Counted from the first letter of the stretch, positions 11,546 through 24,179 are shown. The stretch: 64,000 nucleotides of DNA from Bryoerythrophyllum caledonicum (GCA_963971425.1 OZ020525.1:16560187-16624186); one strand, 5' to 3'. Made by a program: numbers and translations. The notes: generated by a model not told the origin, from the letters alone.

Positions 11546-13133
11546 ATAATGGATGCTTATGGCTAAATCTTAAAAACTGGGTCTTCGAGAAGTCCAAACT
11601 ATGTGCTTTGTTGGATGAGAGCATTATGCCCAAGTTTTGAAGATGTGAAGATCTATGCTTGGTCATAGGTGGTAGGCGTGCTATATTAGGGGTCTCTTCA
11701 ATTCAAAAAAATTGATGCTTGCTGTAGATGGCAAGTTCAGTGGGTGGAGAAACTTGAACCTTAATACATGGTCCATTTGATGGATTCTCTCTCGCATTCG
11801 GACATGGGATTATGGACCCGATCAATTCACATGGTCAGTTACGAACAACTTCATCCTTTTTTCACTCTAAAATCAGTCCTGCAAAAACAGTTGAATTTTC
11901 ATGCTATATGCAGTAAGAACATTTGAAAGTTCCAGGTACTTCTGAGAAATATCTGTGGAACAGCTTCATGGGCAGAACTTCACACAAGAAGTTAGAAACG
12001 CTAGAGGATATGATTTGTTCCTAATACCCATGTTGATTTTTGTATAATTTCTGGGAAATAAACCCCCTAACTATCCAGGCAAGCATCCACATATTGGACT
12101 CAGAATGAAATCTTTCATGTTGATTTTCTTGTCAATAGGCAATAAACAATATTTTCATCTTTTTATTCACAAAAGACTATTTAAGTCACACATGGAGGTG
12201 ATTCAAATGTTTATACCGTATTATTTTTCCCATTATTGACAATTGAGTCTTGAAACGTAAATTTCCATCTTTAGTGTGTGCACTTAATCTATAAATTCTC
12301 ACTCATGTGCATACAAGTCTTACTTCTCAAGAGTCTTTTCCTCCCAACAAATACACATCCCCCAACATTCAATCTCTTCCACGTGGAACTGTACGCATCA
12401 TCTCCATTCAACATGCAAACAAACTCAACACAATTTTCAAGGGACCATTTTATTGATTTTCCCGGGTTTTTTCAATTTTACCTGGGACTTCTTTTGCTGC
12501 AACCATTCAAAAAGCACAAGCTTTGATGGAGAACGACATCAGGGACCCGGAGTATGCAATAGAACACATGGGGCGGCTACCCTTGACGGGCCATAACATC
12601 ATGCTTCCAGGTGCAGCCTCGCCATTGCTACGGACATGTCGATTGGCCGTATGTCCCACACCATCCAAGGGCTGGGGCTTTGTCGCCCATCATCGACGTA
12701 GCGTAGCTGGAATGTCCCTTTCGCCGGGGCTCCCACTTGCGGAAGTTAGGTTAGTACTAAGTTAGGTTTTGCGCAAGGACGTTGAAATGACTTGTATCTG
12801 CAACTTGCTGAGTCAGGAAATGCAAATGCAGGTAGAAATGAACTTACCTTAAATTTCTTGCCAAAAGAGAGTATACTTGTTTGGTCATCCTTGTACTGTA
12901 CCCAAAGGTCGGATTCGGCAAAACATATTTCTAAAAATATTTACCAAAATTCTTGGAAATTATTATTCAAAAACATGAATTTTTTCTCTTGGTGCAACAA
13001 CAAGTTTTCAAGAATACTTGTTTAAATTAACATATATTTTTAGAAATAAATAATTATTCAATCCTCAAGTACGGTACGACAAACCTTCTCCTATGTGATG
13101 GTGGTAAATCTGGGGCGTAAGTGAGTTGTTCCT
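11546..13133. other. Non-coding stretch with a GC-rich island at 12525-12780
   Basis: Most of this is AT-rich and featureless. Between about 12525 and 12780 the composition turns GC-rich and an 80-codon frame is open, but I recognise no domain and no splice context. It may be a captured gene fragment. Confidence 0.35.
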
Positions 13134-14083
13134 TTATCCCTAAAGGCCGAAGAGTCCCCTCAGGGGACTCTTGAAGGTTTGGATAGGTTCCTTTGGTGTC
13201 AATTTGTAACATTCCTTTTTGAAATTTCTGCTTTAGATGGACACTGCTAAAAGCTTCTTGTGAGTCCCTTTTTTTCCCCCTAAATCCGACATTAAAAAGT
13301 TATAGAGTTTTGAATTTCGAATGGGGAGACTAGGCACGTCGGGCTACTCCAAAAACTTTTGCTAGGACAATCTATTGAATGTGAGATTTTCAATTACAAC
13401 AAATAATATTATTTCCTTTCATACTTTCAAAAAAAAATCTCTTGTCTTAAGTGGAAAATAGAATAATAATCTAAGTCAAACATTTTCACATATTGTCATA
13501 CTTTGTCGGGCAAGGTACCAAAAAAAATTCTTCTTTTCCACATAATACTTAGAGATCTTTATTTTTCTTACATTTTATTTTTTCTACTAAAAGATGTGGT
13601 GTTAACCTTCATATTGATCATTCAGATTATCATTCTAAAGCATATTTAGTTTACAAGAAAATAAAACGTGAATTGGCAATTTTTGAACCTTTACTCCTTG
13701 CACTTTTTTTTTTAATACGCTACACCCCTTCTCTACCTCTTAAAAGTGGTGTAGAAGGAAATAATATCATGATTAACATGATGGTAATGTTTTTAGACCT
13801 TGTGTAGTGCAAAATTTGACACCAAGTGTAGTCAAAGTCTGCTGGTCCCCTCAAAGCAGGGAAGAAAAAAGACGGTTCTCTCTACTTCAAATACTATAAT
13901 CTTTCAATTTGTACTGTCGAAGTTTATGAAATTTTGTGAAGATGTTAATGAATAAGTCTTAATTTAGATCATACGGTTAGGTGTAGAAATAAAAGGTTTT
14001 GATTATTTCATTATTCATTGCACTAAAAAAAGCAGTTTTGAAGTGTTTTTGGTGTGAAAATGCCTTGGGCCTTTAGGGGTTAA
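13134..14083. mobile_element. TTAA-element family 1, copy 3 (about 950 bp)
   Basis: The right end is GGGCCTTTAGGGGTTAA. The left end has decayed to TTATCCCTAAAGGCC. Just inside the left end is a near-perfect palindrome, GAGTCCCCTCAGGGGACTC (13151-13169). The interior matches copies 1, 4b and 5, including the TTGTCGGGCAAGGTACC block and the ACATGATGGTAATG block. Confidence 0.8.
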
Positions 14084-14553
14084 ATTCAATTTATGGTGTA
14101 GGTCATCTTTAGCTAACTAAACTTAATAGGGATTCTAGTTTAGACATCCATCAGCCTAGTAGCATCAAAATTAAACAAATAGCTAATGTAATGAAATTAT
14201 TAAGAGGGGGTTTCTATGTACACGTTTGGGTGACTTTACAAATAACTCCCTTGTTCCAAACTTTTGCATGAATATTATTCTAACATTGACCCCGCTCTTC
14301 TTACATAAAAGTACAAATGTGCATCCATGCAGGGACGTGTGTGTGACACTGCAGCACACTGCACAAAGACTCGCCAACATAAACGTGATTATTTTTCAGT
14401 AGGAGCATGTTGCATATCCCAAGCTCAATGTTGGAGTCATAAATGACTTAAAGCAATAGAGAGGCCCGGTAAGTCGAGCTTTTTTTAAAGTTTTGAACAA
14501 GCAGTTGGTGGGGGGAGGCCACACTGCCCCCTCCCCCACCTGAACTGCGATTT

Positions 14554-14818
14554 GACAGGACATCCCCACGCTTGGACTTACGGGGTGGAGGATGAGGTAG
14601 TGGGGCCAAAGCCTGGCCCCTATTTTGTTTTTGAATGGGGCCCTAAATTTAGCCAGAGGGGGACCTATAGACTAAATGGGGGCCATAGGCCCAACTTTTG
14701 TTTCAAAAAGCCAAAAAAGCCTCTGACCCCCCCAAAATGGGAGGGCCAGAAAAATGAGCCCATGCAATTAAGACAGGGGCCCACCTCGAGTAAGTCCGAG
14801 CGTGGGGGACGTCCTGTC
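14554..14818. repeat. 265-bp inverted repeat with 28-29-bp arms
   Basis: The left arm begins GACAGGACATCCCCACGC and the right arm ends GCGTGGGGGACGTCCTGTC. The arms pair over about 28 bp with few mismatches. The interior is G/C-rich with GGGCC motifs. It is probably a small foldback element. No coding capacity is recognised. Confidence 0.65.
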
Positions 14819-15453
14819 CGCGCCCCTGAACTGATGCTACAAGTACCCCTTACCCATCCCATTACTATTTGACAACCACCAACTATCCCAATAGTAATTT
14901 TATGAGTAAAAATTAGAAGAACATTACAAGAAATACTTTAGACTTATTAGTTTTTTGACATATTTTGGTGCTTTAAATTTCAGTTCATAGTGATCTTTTC
15001 TTAAATACCAAAAAATTCCTTGCAAAACCTTAAAAAGATCAATTCAAATCTCTTAATGGCTTATCTTTCAAGTCATTCAAATTTCCTTTGTTAGTCAAAA
15101 TCTCTTATTTATAATATTGTTTGAAACCTTGAAATTGAATTAAAAAGACATAAATCACATTCTAAGTTACTATAATAAATAGTCTATCGCATTATCATTA
15201 TAATAGTAGTAAAAGAAATAAGAAGGTGTTTACTAGAGATGAATTACATGATTAATGCTTCCATACATGATAAAACCTTTGGTTTGACTAATATCTCAAG
15301 AAAAATATTTACTTTAGCCACCTTTGAATTTCAAAATCAACTTTAGACCTCTCTTTTGTCTTCTCGTATGGCTTTACACATAACTCTATTGTCGCCACAA
15401 GAATTGCGTGTTGAGCCCATTATTAGCTTTCAGTACGAAAGCCAAGTTGGAGT

Positions 15454-15611
15454 CGTAGTGACAATCCATTTGATCCAGACTTCACCATGACCAAGTTTCT
15501 TCCTTGCATGTGATGCGAGGCGGCCTTGTAAACCACACTTCTAGTGGTAGTGACAGCCCACTTGATCCAGACTTCACCATGACGAAGTCTCCTCCGTGCA
15601 CATGATGAGGG
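15454..15611 (+). repeat. Tandem repeat, about 93-bp unit, 1.7 copies
   Basis: Unit 1 (15454-15546) and partial unit 2 (15547-15611) both start GTAGTGACA and contain TTGATCCAGACTTCACCATG. Part of the unit reappears in the tandem array at 15983-16145. Confidence 0.7.
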
Positions 15612-15972
15612 GAGTAAAAGTACACTAACGTTACTCACTTTTGGGCAAAAAAAATATATCATGTGGTATATTTGTTCTGGAGACCTTTGTAAAATTGTTG
15701 TTGAATATCAACCATTGATTAAAAAAAATTGAAGAAATTGTGGCCAATAAATTATTAGATAAACAAAAGATATTTCAAACAAGGTGCTAATTTTTTGGAC
15801 TTTGTGTTGACATGACACATGTGTTGATTTCATTTGCCATATTCATAACTGACATATTCCATCATCAGAAATCCAAAATCAAAACCAAGTTGGCACTAGG
15901 CAGCAAGAGAATGCCTGTGATTTAGGCCCTAGTACACCTTTTGTGACAACTTTTTCATACTAGCCTAGTCAA
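15612..15972 (+). repeat. Interspersed repeat, copy 1
   Basis: This segment aligns with 38893-39100 and 39628-39725. Shared phrases are TTACTCACTTTTGGGCAAAA and GTTGGCACTAGG. The second copy carries about 500 bp of extra sequence in the middle. The repeat is non-coding and its class is unknown. Confidence 0.65.
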
Positions 15973-15982
15973 CTATCATCCA

Positions 15983-16145
15983 TGCTGGCCTTATAAGCCA
16001 CACTTTTTCCGGACTTCATCTTGACCAAATCTCTTCCTTATTTGTTACCCAAGGTGGCCTTGTAAGCAAAACTTTTTCTAGACTTCACCATGACCAAATC
16101 TCTTTCTTGTTTGTGATGCAAGGTGGCCTTGTAAGCGACAACGGC
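15983..16145 (+). repeat. Tandem repeat, 68-69-bp unit, 2.3 copies
   Basis: Two full units and a partial third each begin TGGCCTT(G/A)TAAGC and contain CTTCA(C/T)C(A/T)TGACCAAATCTC. The same motif, GACTTCACCATGACCAAGT, occurs in the tandem repeat at 15454-15611. Confidence 0.7.
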
Positions 16146-16796
16146 CCATGCCCACTTTCTTGATTTCAACTTGAATGAAAACCAAGCAATGTAAGGTTAT
16201 CCAAAAAGTAATCGAGAGTTTTGGCTATAACTTTGCCAATACTTGATCAAGGTCCCTACATAGTAAAATAGCATAATACTCAAAGGTACTATTAACATCT
16301 TTAAAAGTAAGTGTGTTGGCTCTAGTATAGTACAACCAACAATGTAATGGTCCTTACATAGTAAAATCTGCGGTGTATTTACAACTCCCGGTTCTTTCTA
16401 CCAAATTTATAACCACTTCCTACTTTCTTGGCTTTATGAAGTCAAATGGCATTCTTGATTTTTAGAATCCTATTTTTTACTTTATTTTGTATATAAATAA
16501 TTGCTTCATTGCCAACTCTCATAAAAAATTGGATGCACATGGATGAAAGCTGACCAACATGAATGTATATATATGGCATATTTAAATGAAAAGTCAGTCC
16601 TATCCAATTTAGCTACTGAGGAAATATAACTATTACAAAGTGCCACTAACTTGCTCTAAAGAAAGAAATCCTCCTAGACTCCCAAGTGCCCCTCTAAGGA
16701 AAGACCTTTTCCATGTTTTCGTCTCTGTTTGACCGAGAGTCTACAAGTTTGTGTGTGCAAATTATAGTTCACGCAGTGAGAGGGGGAAGTAGTTCC

Positions 16797-16925
16797 ATAA
16801 TAATAATAAGAACACCGGTCACCCGTGGGTGGCCTGCGTGAATAAAGTGTCTGTTCGTACCATCACTGGACAAAGGAGTGAAGCATGGAACTACTCCCCC
16901 TTTTGAGGGTAGACACTGTAGAAAC
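16797..16925 (-). repeat. LINE 3' end T1 with stem-loop and (TTA)n tail
   Basis: Read on the minus strand this starts AGTGTCTACCCTC, continues to GTACGAACAGACACTTTATT, forms a stem-loop at 16812-16840 and ends in ATTATTATTAT. It is the 3' end of the LINE copy that continues to 20446. The same tail occurs at 21948, 22082, 22431 and 52205. Confidence 0.75.
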
Positions 16926-17034
16926 CATCCAAGAGCCAGTTTGGCGAATTAAATCCACAGCGGGAGATAGTTCATTAATGTTTTGTTTTTTAAATAAATG
17001 ATGGCATTCATTGCCTGTGTTTTGTTTAGGTGGT

Positions 17035-20000
17035 GTCCGGGTCAGGGAGAGGTTGGTTGTTTTCTATTTTGCGTTTATGTAGAAGGATGGACATGGCATG
17101 TTGGATGGTGATAGTGTTGATATCTCTGAAAGTGTTTCTGATGTGGGTCTCAGGTATTTTGAATTTTTTCTGAGATGACGTTCATGGAGGGGGTGTGCAT
17201 GGTAGCTCTAGCACCGGCAGTAATTACGATGAGTGGGTCGACCTTCCATCCGAGTGTTTGTATTTCTTGTATGAGTGGGAGGTATTTATTTGTTTTTTGT
17301 GCGATCGTATCTGGCGAGAAGCGGTCGTTGCAATATGCAAATTCTATAAATTGTATGGTGATGTCTGGGTTTGGTAATTTTAGTGGGGGGTTTTTGTATG
17401 GTATGCCTCGAATACATAGCAAGTCTGGTTTGAGTCTGGCATTGCAATGACATCTTTGTGTATTACATGTGCATTGTAGGAGCCATGGGGGGACTGTGTT
17501 TTTTGGGGGATTGTTTTGAAAGGTGCCAGCGTTCATATATGTGAGGCATCTAGTCTGATTTTGTGAGACTAGTAGTTTTCTGATTTCCCAGACTGCCTTG
17601 TTATGTCTTTTTATGCGTAATGAGTGTATATGGTTTTGTTTGCATTTAAGCAGTACGTGGAGCCATGTGTCATGGTCTGTGGAGTTGCATATGGGGCATG
17701 TTGTGGAGGAAAATCTTTCTCTTCCAAAGAATAGTTGTTTATGGAGGTTACCCATATATTGCCCAGTTCAGAATTTTAATATACATGTTTTTTGTGGATT
17801 TGTGATGCGGGGATTTTTCCAAAAGGCATTAGAAAGTTGGTTGTCAATGTCCGGGTTATTTGTCCATTTATCTATGTTGGGGAAGTTTTCTGCCAATTCT
17901 TTTAAGTTGTTGTACAGGTCATGTTTTTAAAGGTATTTTGATAGAAATCTAATGGGGCCTTTATCCGGAGTGTCACCCATTGATGGCCATTCATTTCGTT
18001 GGAAGTAGTAGGGGGTTGTGTGTGCATGCTCAAACGGATGTCTAGCATCTTTGAGATTTTCTTTCTCACGACCCGTTTTGGCTAGTTTATTGGCCTCTTC
18101 ATTTCCCATGATGTTAATGTGTGCTCGTACCTTGTGGAAGCTAATAGGGTGTGTTCTTGTTTGAAGCATTTGTACCATGGATTGGAGGGTGGCATTATCC
18201 GGGTGATTGTTGTGTGAGGTAGGGTGGTGTATTTGTGTGTTTAGAAGATATAGAACATGTATGCAGTCCGTGAATATGTGGGCAAGTTTGTTAGGGTATT
18301 CATTGTTTAGTATTTGTAGTGTTTTGTGCACAGCTATTAGTTCTGCTCTGAAAATATTTTGCAGCCCATTAAGTCGTTTGGCTTTGTTGATTGCTTTTGG
18401 GCCATTATATATTCCATATCCTGCAATTTCTTGGGTCCGGTGTCCATTTACTTCCATGGGTTCTTTAAATGAACCATCCGTGTAGTAACAATGTTCAGGG
18501 TTGAATTTAAGAGGGATTTCTGCATTGTAGTCTGGGAGTGGTGGTGTGTGGGATAGGGGTGTATTTTGAAGTTTTGGAATTTGAAGTTTTGACCAAGTTT
18601 TGTTGCGGTTGACAAGTGTGTCTTTGGGGGTTGGCGGGGCAATGCATGTATATGATTTTTGGATGTTGAGTTGTGTGGTTATTGTTTTGAGTTGGTCAAG
18701 GTTTGTTTGGTGACCTACGTTGGTTTCTTGGTGGTGTATACAGAGGATTTGTAGTGTGGATTGTTCAATTCTTGGTTTGTTGAGTTTAGGGGGTATTGTT
18801 GGTTCTGTGTATGTAATGGTGTTAGCATCAAATAGACATATAATGTGGGAGTCTTGGAAAGGGCCTTTGTGGGGGTTTGTATTCTGATACCAGTCTTCAT
18901 CTGGTAAAACAAGGTATGTTATGTTTGAAGGGTTTTCTTTAGCAGCAAGGCGGGCCCAGTGAATAGCTTAATGTGTTTCTTCTATGTTGTATGGGTGTGC
19001 ATATCCGACACCTGTCCATTTGAAGTCGAAGGCTTTCCCTAGTGAGCCAAAGATTTTATCCTTGATAAATGGAGAAAATTTTTTGTTTATTGTGGTGGAG
19101 CACGTAACTGGAGAGGAGAAGTAGGAGTGTTGTATGTTATGTGATGTAGTGAGAGTATCAAGTATGTATGTTGGAAGTGTAAAATGTGCTCTTTTTAGGG
19201 GGTTTGTTTTTGGGATTTTATGCCTATATCTTTGGTATAGCCATATGATTTCTATTTCAAAGGGTTGAGTCGTGGGTTCAAGGTTGTTTGGAGTGCTTAG
19301 TGCGTTTTGATATTGTTTCCATAGCCATTCGAGTCGTTTGGTTGGTATGGTTATGAGGTGTTTGCCATTATATTCATATATGTGAGCGTCATTTCTTGGA
19401 TTTGTACGGTAGGTGTGTTTAAGTCAATATCTTTATGTGGATTACATTCGTTGATGGAGATATGGGCTAGAGGTATTTGTGTGGGGGGAGATATAAATCT
19501 TGTATCTCTAATTTGTGCTTGGGGTTGGTGCGCATTGTATATGTTTTTCCAAATATCGTTGGATCGTTCTTTGTAGTATTTTTTGAGGCATTTAAGTTGA
19601 TGTGAGGTAACGGTGTGGTTGTGCCAAGGAAATAAATACCTCTGGGTTAGCCATTTGTTGTACGTTTGGTCTTGTATTTTCCATTGACATTGATATGTTG
19701 TTATTTCTATAGGTATGTCATTAGTATCGTTTTGTATTCTATGCTTGTGGCCTATGATTGCATGTATCGGATATGTGAGTGGATTTTTTGTTATATATTT
19801 TGGTGGTGGAGGGTAGTGGGATGTGTTGAGTGGTGGAGGTTGTATGGGTGGAGGGGTTATGTTTGGTGGTATATTGTTATTTTTGCAGGAGTATATGTTT
19901 TTTAGTGTTAGGGGGTTTGGATGGGTGTTACAAGGTTGTGGGCATGTCGGCTGACATTCTGGGTGGCAGAATAGTTGTTTTGCTAGGTTTAGAGCACTTT

Positions 20001-20446
20001 TAATTAGTCTTGTTGGTTTGGAATGGTAGAGGGTGAATTCTTCCATATTCATAAGCTTGGAGCCGCATGGCATTGTAATTTGTCTTAGGTTTGTGATATT
20101 CTGAGTAAAAAGTTTTTGGAGTAACTTTTGTGACGTTTGTTCAGTTAGTTGTGGTAATGTGGTGGCTTCTTGTAGCCATGTTGTTTCGAGTGGTGCCGGT
20201 TCTATTAGGAAGTTTTCTAGTGTGCTTTTGAGGTGTAATTTGCCTTCTGTTTTGAGGAGAATAAAAATTCTTGAGATTGGTGATCTGTGGCAGTCTGAGC
20301 TTTTGATTCTAGATAGGTGTTCTGCCCCTCCGTATTTGGTTAGGATGTAGTGGACTAGCCCTTTATAAATTCTGCCTAGTCTACCTTTATCATTTAGGGC
20401 ATTTAGTAGCTGTTCTCCTATACATCTTAAATAGTCGGTTTTAAAC
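17035..20446 (-). pseudogene. Non-LTR retrotransposon (LINE) ORF2, 3' half, broken
   Basis: Reading from 20446 downwards the frame gives a region likely distal to the reverse transcriptase (GRLGRIYKGLVHYILTKYGG). Next comes a segment with WTGVGYAHPYN and ITYLVLPDEDWY (about 19050-18880). Then an RNase H domain has YTDGSF, RAEL and FTDC (about 18515-18050), but the last catalytic Asp is changed in GNEEANKLA. Last is a CCHC-type finger, CPICNSTDHDTWLHVLLKC, followed by RHNKAVWEIRK (17755-17560). Lesions are a stop at 18968-18970 and frameshifts near 19400 and 17150. No reverse transcriptase core remains, so the copy is 5'-truncated at 20446. RNase H in LINEs degrades the RNA of the RNA:DNA hybrid. 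Confidence 0.8.
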
Positions 20447-21802
20447 TAGCCAAAAGACTCCATGGACTACAAAATATCCTCAGAGCAGAACTTATGGCCA
20501 TTCACAAAACACTACAAATCATCACAACAAAATACAAAAATGAACCTGCACATATATTCACCGATTGTATAAATGCACTTTACCTTCTAAACACTCAAAT
20601 AACACACCCTACCCTTCGCAATAGCCACCCATACCAAACCATATTAACATCAATGGTCCAAATGTTACAAAACCGTACACAAATCACAACCCTCCACAAA
20701 GTGAGAGCCCATGCCAACATTGATGGCAACGAACAAGCAGACAAATTAGCAAAAGAAGGCCAAGAAGAAACACACAAAAATGCCATAGACCCACACGAAT
20801 ATGTCCATGCCACCCCATACTACTTTCAAAAAGAAGATTGGCCTTCCAAAGAAGATACCCCAGACAAAGGCCCAATTAGATTTTTGGGCAAATATCTCAA
20901 GAAACAAGACCTCTACAACAACCTTGACACAATCTCAGAAAATATTCCTAACATAGAAAAATGGACTAACAATAAAGACATAGATAATGAACTCTCTACA
21001 AACTTTTGGAAAAACCCCATCATCTCAGACTCGCAAATAACATGCCTCATCAAATTCCGTACTGGTCAATATATGGGAAACTCTCGGAAACAACTCTTCT
21101 TTGGAATAGAAAGATTCCCATCCATAACATGCCCCATATGCCCCTCAACAGACCCCGTCACATGGCTTCATGTCCTACTCAAATGCCAAAACCGCCACAT
21201 ATACTCTCTAATTGTTAAAAGACATAATAAAGCGGTATGGGAAGTCCGAAAACTAATCACCTCCTACAATAAATTGAGATGTTTCATATTAATGAACGCC
21301 GGCACTTTTAATAACAATCCACAAGAAAATACGGTCCCCCCTTGGCTACTCCCATGCTCATGTATGACCCAAAGATGTCAGTGTAACGCTCGGCTCAAAC
21401 CGGACATCCTTTGTGTTAAAGGTTTACCATATAATGACCCACCACCCGATAACATCAACCAAGTACACCATTCAATTCATTGAATTCACATATTGCAACG
21501 ATAGATTTTCCCCGGAAATAATCCAAAATAAAATAGATAAATACCAACCCCTTATTGACGACATTATCGCCCTTGGATGGAATGTCGACCCCCTTATTGT
21601 AATCACATCCAGTGCTCGTGCCACTACCTTTATCCCATCTATGAAATCTCTTGAAGATACCTTCAAGATACCCATTGAAACAATTAAAACTTCCTTTAAA
21701 AACATTATCACCATAGCTATTCAATATGCCATGTCCATTCTCCTACATAAACATAAAATAAAAAACAATCAAGCCCTCCCCGATACACAGGACCCCACTT
21801 AA
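20447..21802 (+). pseudogene. Second LINE ORF2 copy, RNase H to C-terminus, head to head with the first
   Basis: The copy starts abruptly inside RNase H at AKRLHGLQNILRAEL and so lacks the first catalytic Asp motif. It keeps RAEL, FTDC and GNEQADKLA with the last Asp intact. The CCHC finger CPICPSTDPVTWLHVLLKC and RHNKAVWEVRK follow. A frameshift near 21450 separates the frame ending at 21483 from the one continuing TIQFIEFTYCNDRFSPE to 21802. The protein is closely similar to that of the left copy but on the opposite strand, and the two meet without a gap at 20446/20447. Confidence 0.8.
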
Positions 21803-21947
21803 ATTCTTCCCCTGCCTTGATTTATCATGACTAGCTGGTTTTGAGGTTTTTTGACTACTTGCTTGATTTGTGGTTGGCTCGTTGGCTAGTTGATTAGTTA
21901 GTGACTCGTTGGTTGGTTTGTGGTTACTTGGCTACTTGTTACATAGT

Positions 21948-22078
21948 GTCTACCCTCGAGAGAGGGAAGTAGTTCCAGTTTACTAATTCCGTATCCAGTG
22001 GGCATGGTCTTAGTAGTGGAACGAACAGACACTTTATTCATGCCGGCCTCCTTCGGAGACCGGCGTTCTTTCTTCTTC
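21948..22078 (+). repeat. LINE 3' end T2 with stem-loop and (TTC)n tail
   Basis: It starts AGTGTCTACCCTCGAGAG, includes GGAACGAACAGACACTTT, forms a strong stem-loop at 22042-22064 (GCCGGCCTCC paired with GGAGACCGGC) and ends TTCTTTCTTCTTCT. Confidence 0.75.
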
Positions 22079-22081
22079 TAG

Positions 22082-22374
<293 letters not shown>

Positions 22375-22430
22375 CACGTAGCCAATTGTAGCAATTCTAC
22401 CAATTGCTCTTTGAGCTACCTATTTTTATA

Positions 22431-22520
22431 GTGTCTACCCTCGAGAAGAAAAAATAGTTCCATACCACTAAACTTGTATCTGCTGGGCATTGAAACAAAT
22501 ACTTTATTCATGCCAACCTC
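22431..22520 (+). repeat. LINE 3' end T4, truncated
   Basis: It starts TAGTGTCTACCCTCGAGAAG and keeps CTTTATTCATGCCAACCTCC, but the stem-loop is cut after its first arm and no tail is present. Confidence 0.65.
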
Positions 22521-22712
22521 CAAAGTTTGTGATGGATGCCAAAGTTTGTGAAATGTCACCAAGTTCTCCATATCTTAATGGCAGCCATTGGGTAAGTGGT
22601 CCTTGGAAATGAGAAGCAGGATTACAACTGATGATGATACAACTTTGTACGTGTCTTCTAGAGCTAAGGTTTCATTTGTAATATCAGCGGTTTTCACATT
22701 GCCAATATGTGT

Positions 22713-23028
22713 TTAACACTGTAAGGCCAATCGACCATATATGGTTAGATTCTGGACAAGAATCTTTATAGAAAGCGCCACATGCCACCTCAAAGGAAAA
22801 TGGGGGAGGAAGATGGGCATCTTCTAAGAGGTGGAGGACGATGGGCATCTATTGAGACCATTGCCACCGCAATTGGTGCAAGCATCGACAAGCTACAATG
22901 ATTTCCGTGAAACAAGTTCGTAGATTTTTGTTTCGAAATGTAACCATGGCGTAGATGCCATTTTACATGATCTAGAACACTCCTAGATCTTTACGTGCCA
23001 AAAAAGCCCATTGGCCTCAAAGGGTTAA
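22713..23028. mobile_element. TTAA-flanked element (316 bp)
   Basis: The left end is TTAACACTGTAAGGCCAAT. The right end read inward is TTAACCCTTTGAGGCCAAT. A block around 22895 (CTACAATGATTTC) also occurs at about 1648, so related sequence lies near the left edge of the window. It is non-coding. Confidence 0.6.
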
Positions 23029-23044
23029 ATAACCAATATTGTTG

Positions 23045-23240
23045 GTTATCTTTATACAAGCATCTTATACAACAACAATTTCATTATAACATGCAACATG
23101 GTAAGAACTAATCTTCTCTCTCTACAACAACACTCGATGTAACACTCATCACCCACTCTTTTCATTATAACAACTGCTCAATATAGCATCTTCTATGTAT
23201 AGTAAACTATATCAAACAAGGTTGTTGTAAAGGGAGTTGT
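23045..23240 (+). repeat. Interspersed repeat, uninterrupted copy
   Basis: It aligns with 53160-53317 plus 53848-53885. Shared phrases include TATAACATGCA and GTTGTAAAGGGAG. This copy shows what the other looked like before the MITE at 53318-53847 entered. Confidence 0.6.
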
Positions 23241-23312
23241 GTGTAAGTAGATTTTCTTCTATATATGTGATAATCTTACATGTCCTATTACATATGCACA
23301 TTGTAGAGTATA

Positions 23313-23900
23313 AAATCATCTGTTGTGTAATGAAAGATCGATAACCACAACAGATTAAGAGTTCAAATCAATATCAAATAAACAAAAAACATACATTAAA
23401 ACAAGAATACGTAGTACACCCTCAAGGAAAGTGTTGCTAATCACAAGAGTAGTCAAGCGTCACACACACCATAATGGGTGAATCAACAAGTGTGAAGTAA
23501 AATGAAAAGCATTGAGACTTTACTAATGATTTTCACCGTCACTCACAAGAAACTCTCAATCTCTACTTTCTATTCTCACTTATAAAGCTTGACTTGACAA
23601 AGACGTCAAGTCAAGGACCTGTGCAACGCTATAGGCACACACACATAATTCTAAGTGGATGGATAACATCCACGGATGAGTGCGGTGCATCATTGTACGT
23701 CCTTAAATTCGTAGATTAGCAACAACTAACCTACGCTAGAACACTGCGATACAAAGAGGCTCTCGACGCCACGTCCCGTAAGAGCTATCCTGTAAAAAAA
23801 GATCGAAAACCACAACAAATTGAGAGTCCTAACTAATATCAAATAAATAAAAAACATACACAAAAACAAGCATACATAGTGCACCCTCAAGTGCACCTTC
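23313..23900 (+). repeat. About 110-bp direct repeats flanking a 365-bp repeat element
   Basis: An imperfect direct repeat (AAAGATCGA and AAACATACA are common to both) occurs at 23313-23425 and 23793-23900. Between them lies a 365-bp unit (23426-23790) with a second copy at 43163-43530. That unit contains a hairpin, CTTGACTTGAC facing GTCAAGTCAAG, at 23588-23615. The arrangement resembles a very small terminal-repeat element, but no primer-binding site or polypurine tract is evident. Confidence 0.55.
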
Positions 23901-24179
23901 TAGCGGATAAAGAGACCCTCTATCCAACTAGTACCATACAACATGAACAATACTAAACGCCACGGTGATGTTGCTGCAACAATTGTACGCATCTAATAAA
24001 AGATGTCGCTCGTTGCCAAATCAACAAGCATATGGAGAAGTAACAAAGAGAAGGTAGGTCGGGTACAATGTTAGCCCCATCTTTAATTGCCTTAGGCAAC
24101 TTCGTTGCCAATCCCTTGGTCAATCTCCACATTGCCTATCCCTGAATCAAAACCATGATCCCAACTAGATGGCAACGCA

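Noticed and set aside
23426-23790. Hammerhead ribozyme in the 365-bp element (retrozyme idea)
   Set aside because: I looked for CUGANGA and GAAA cores on both strands; only an imperfect GGATGAG was found with no matching GAAA or stem.
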